DNA of 7,663 nt from Eubacterium sp. GTDB lineage: Bacteria > Bacillota > Clostridia > Oscillospirales > Acutalibacteraceae. The translations under genes were made by a program, and so were the position numbers. Shown here piece by piece: positions 5,338-7,663 of this stretch. Each line of letters begins with the position of its first letter. Position 1 is the first letter of the stretch. A model generated the notes under the pieces. The model was not told the DNA's origin, did no database searches, and saw only the letters and a program-made list of their open reading frames with translations. Where the stretch lies: contig JAIDVA010000393.1 of NCBI GenBank assembly GCA_029059925.1, positions 1 through 7,663 of the forward strand, read 5' to 3'.

Positions 5338-7026
5338 ATGTCAAAAATAGTAAAAGAAACCGAGAATACCTTAAAACAACTGCTGATTGATGCTGTTAAC
5401 AGTGCTATCAGTGCAGGCGAACTGCCACAGGAGGAAATACCTCAGTTTATCGTTGAGATACCTGCAAACAAAGCAAATGGTGACTATTCATCAAACATTG
5501 CAATGGCAGGAGCAAGAGCATTCAAAAAAGCTCCGAGAATGATTGCACAAAGCATCATTGACCATATAGATTTAAGTGATACTCTTTTTGAAAGAGCAGA
5601 AATTGCAGGACCGGGATTTTTAAATTTCTTCCTTTCGCAGACATATTACAGTGAAATTATCAAGGACGTATTCAGCTGCGGCGAGGATTATGGTAAATCA
5701 GATTTCGGCAAGGGCAAAAAGGTACTTGTTGAATTTGTATCAGCTAACCCTACAGGTCCTATGCACATCGGCAATGCAAGAGGCGGTGCAATCGGAGATT
5801 GCCTTGCAAGCGTGCTTGACTGGGCAGGCTACAACGTTAACCGTGAATTTTATGTAAACGATGCAGGTAATCAGATTGAAAAATTTGCAACCTCACTTGA
5901 GGTAAGATATCTGCAGCATTTCAAGGATGATATTGAAATGCCTGAGGATGCATACCACGGAGCAGATATAACAGATCACGCTGAGAATTTCATAAAAGAA
6001 TTCGGTGACAAATATGTTGATGCCGAATCTGCAGAAAGAAGAAAAGCACTCGTTGACTTTGCACTCCCGCAGAACATTGCAGGTCTTGAGAGAGATTTAG
6101 GCAGATACAGAATCACATATGATAAATGGTTCAAAGAGTCAACACTTCATAATGACGGCTCTGTTGAAAAAATTATTGATGAACTCAAAGCAAAAGGTGT
6201 AACCTATGAGCAGGACGGTGCTTTATGGTTCAAGGCATCAGAATTCGGCAATGATAAAGATATCGTTCTTATCCGTGCAAACGGTCTGCCGACATATATT
6301 GTTCCTGATATCGCATATCATTATAACAAGCTGGTTACACGCGGATATGACAAAGCAATTGATGTTCTTGGTGCCGATCACCACGGCTATGTTCCGAGAA
6401 TGAAAGCAGCTCTAACTGCGCTCGGACTGGATGCAGGCAGACTCGACTGTGTAATTATGCAGATGGTAAGACTTGTACGTGAGGGCGAAACAATCAAGCT
6501 TTCAAAGCGTTCAGGCAAGGCAATCACACTCAACACACTTATTGACGAGGTTCCGCTCGATGCAGCAAGATTTTTCTTCAATCTGCGTGAGCCTAACTCT
6601 CATTTTGATTTCGATCTTGAGCTTGCTGCAAAGGAATCAAGCGAAAATCCTGTATATTATGTTCAGTATGCACACGCACGTATTTGCTCCATTCTGAAAA
6701 AGGCAAATGAACAGGGCGTTGAGCTGAGAACCCCAACAGACGATGAACTGCTTATGCTTTGCAGCGATGAGGAAAAGGAGCTTATCCGTCATCTTTCGTC
6801 TCTCACAGGCGAAATCATTGCAGCTGCAAAAGCATATGATCCGGCAAAGATTACACACTACGTTGTTGAGCTGGCAACTCTTTTCCACAAATTCTATAAT
6901 GCACAAAGAGTAATGTGTGATGACGAGGGTTTAATGCAGGCAAGACTTTACCTATGCCGTGCAGTAAAAGATACAATCAAAAACATATTAACTATGCTTA
7001 AAATTACCACTCCAGAGGTAATGTAA
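5338..7026 (+). CDS. argS: Arginyl-tRNA synthetase
   Basis: Class I synthetase that charges tRNA-Arg with arginine using ATP. The 562 residues match the bacterial size. Order of domains: the ArgRS-specific N-terminal domain (about 5-100, including the NGDYSSNIAM segment), the catalytic Rossmann core with SANPTGPMHIGNARGG (HIGN signature at 143-146) and the KMSKS-type loop KLSKRSG (387-393), then the helical DALR anticodon-binding domain starting near QYAHAR (443-448) and ending TTPEVM. Asn in place of the second His of HIGH and Leu in the second signature are common in Clostridia ArgRS and do not suggest inactivity. AGGAG at 5322-5326 overlaps the end of the previous gene, 11 bases before the ATG. 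No T-box or other leader precedes it, so it is expressed with the operon. Confidence 0.98.
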   Translation: MSKIVKETENTLKQLLIDAVNSAISAGELPQEEIPQFIVEIPANKANGDYSSNIAMAGARAFKKAPRMIAQSIIDHIDLSDTLFERAEIAGPGFLNFFLSQTYYSEIIKDVFSCGEDYGKSDFGKGKKVLVEFVSANPTGPMHIGNARGGAIGDCLASVLDWAGYNVNREFYVNDAGNQIEKFATSLEVRYLQHFKDDIEMPEDAYHGADITDHAENFIKEFGDKYVDAESAERRKALVDFALPQNIAGLERDLGRYRITYDKWFKESTLHNDGSVEKIIDELKAKGVTYEQDGALWFKASEFGNDKDIVLIRANGLPTYIVPDIAYHYNKLVTRGYDKAIDVLGADHHGYVPRMKAALTALGLDAGRLDCVIMQMVRLVREGETIKLSKRSGKAITLNTLIDEVPLDAARFFFNLREPNSHFDFDLELAAKESSENPVYYVQYAHARICSILKKANEQGVELRTPTDDELLMLCSDEEKELIRHLSSLTGEIIAAAKAYDPAKITHYVVELATLFHKFYNAQRVMCDDEGLMQARLYLCRAVKDTIKNILTMLKITTPEVM

Positions 7027-7038
7027 GGAAGGAAAATA

Positions 7039-7663
7039 ATGTCACAAATTAAGAGTAAGGTACTTCATAAGGTCGGAAACAGACTGTTCAAGTACATCTA
7101 CAAAAGCCCAAAAAAGAATATGCTCAAGCTCGTAAAAATAGGCAAAGCTGTTGCAGGTAAAATGTATCCTGAAAGCACCTTTACCAAGCCTATCGAAATC
7201 ATTTCGGACGAGAGCAATATATGGCATCAATACCTGTTCCGCGGTATTGATGAGGTTGATGCTGACTTTTTGCAAAAGGCAGTGCTCACTTTCGGTATTG
7301 ACTTGGGTCTGATCGGCACATCAACGCTCAGAAAACGACGTGATGAAGAGCATTGCAACATTCCCTGGGTTGTACTTATGGATCCCACCTCTGCCTGCAA
7401 TATGAAATGCAAGGGCTGCTGGTCGGCTGAATATGGTCATAATTCAAACCTTACACTTGATGAAATGCGAAGAATTGTAAGCGAAAGCAAAGCACTTGGC
7501 ACACATTTCTTCATGTACACAGGCGGCGAGCCGCTTATCAGAAAAAAAGACATTTTAACTATAGCCAGAGAAAACAATGATTGTCTTTTCCTTGCTTACA
7601 CAAACGGAACACTTGTTGATGATAAATTCTGTGAGGATATGAAGGCATGCGGCAACCTTGCAC
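7039..7663 (+). CDS. Radical SAM enzyme, 5' part only (cut by the window end)
   Basis: The first 208 residues are visible and the frame is open to the window end. After a basic, non-secretory N-terminal region of about 110 residues comes DPTSACNMKCKGCW, whose CxxxCxxC cysteines (120, 124, 127) bind the 4Fe-4S cluster that cleaves S-adenosylmethionine. The SAM-binding GGEP motif is at 162-165, and AYTNGT (from about residue 187) matches the next core strand. This is the COG0535-type radical SAM core, with a longer N-terminal extension than minimal members. The substrate cannot be told from this part; I see no precursor peptide or other clue nearby. A strong site, AAGGAAGG (7026-7033), precedes ATG 7039, 12 bases after argS, so it is co-transcribed with the cell-wall genes. 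Auxiliary clusters (SPASM or other) would be in the missing C-terminus. Confidence 0.93.
   Translation, partial: MSQIKSKVLHKVGNRLFKYIYKSPKKNMLKLVKIGKAVAGKMYPESTFTKPIEIISDESNIWHQYLFRGIDEVDADFLQKAVLTFGIDLGLIGTSTLRKRRDEEHCNIPWVVLMDPTSACNMKCKGCWSAEYGHNSNLTLDEMRRIVSESKALGTHFFMYTGGEPLIRKKDILTIARENNDCLFLAYTNGTLVDDKFCEDMKACGNLA

Overview
The window looks like the chromosome of a low-GC, Gram-positive anaerobe, most likely a Clostridia member of the Ruminococcus/Oscillospirales type. The reasons are AT-rich intergenic DNA, strong purine-rich Shine-Dalgarno sites, a D-Ala-D-Ala ligase and glutamate racemase for peptidoglycan, the pairing of a DUF1934 (YwiB-like) gene with argS, and Clostridia-style ArgRS motifs (HIGN, KLSKRSG). 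The species cannot be fixed from the sequence alone.

Left part (1-2657): AT-rich non-coding DNA (1-344), then three tightly packed minus-strand genes read from 2657 down to 345. In transcription order they are a 282-residue soluble protein with a helical, DUF7674-like middle and a very basic tail, a 210-residue single-pass membrane protein whose outer domain looks like a sortase that has lost its active-site His and Arg, and a 270-residue protein with four membrane segments and a cysteine-containing outer domain. The gaps are 5 and 13 bases, so this is almost certainly one operon. It ends at an intrinsic terminator (251-284). None of the three has an assignable function; together they look like a cell-envelope module.

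Middle (2658-2994): a divergent intergenic region. It holds a run of adjacent hairpins (2753-2859) whose G-T pairs all favour a plus-strand RNA. The same DNA can alternatively be read as a small inserted element (2766-2880) flanked by the direct repeat TAAGT. A good sigma-A promoter follows (2934-2962), just before ddl.

Right part (2995-7663): a plus-strand operon ddl - murI - DUF1934 gene - argS - radical SAM gene, with gaps of -1, 8, 8 and 12 bases. MurI makes D-glutamate and Ddl makes the D-Ala-D-Ala dipeptide, so the first two genes supply the D-amino acids of the peptidoglycan stem peptide. ArgS charges tRNA-Arg. The DUF1934 protein is a conserved companion of argS of unknown role. The last gene, a radical SAM enzyme, runs off the window end.

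The items most worth following are the hairpin array upstream of ddl, the degenerate sortase-like protein and its two unnamed partners, and the Cys-Gly-Thr form of the MurI active site.
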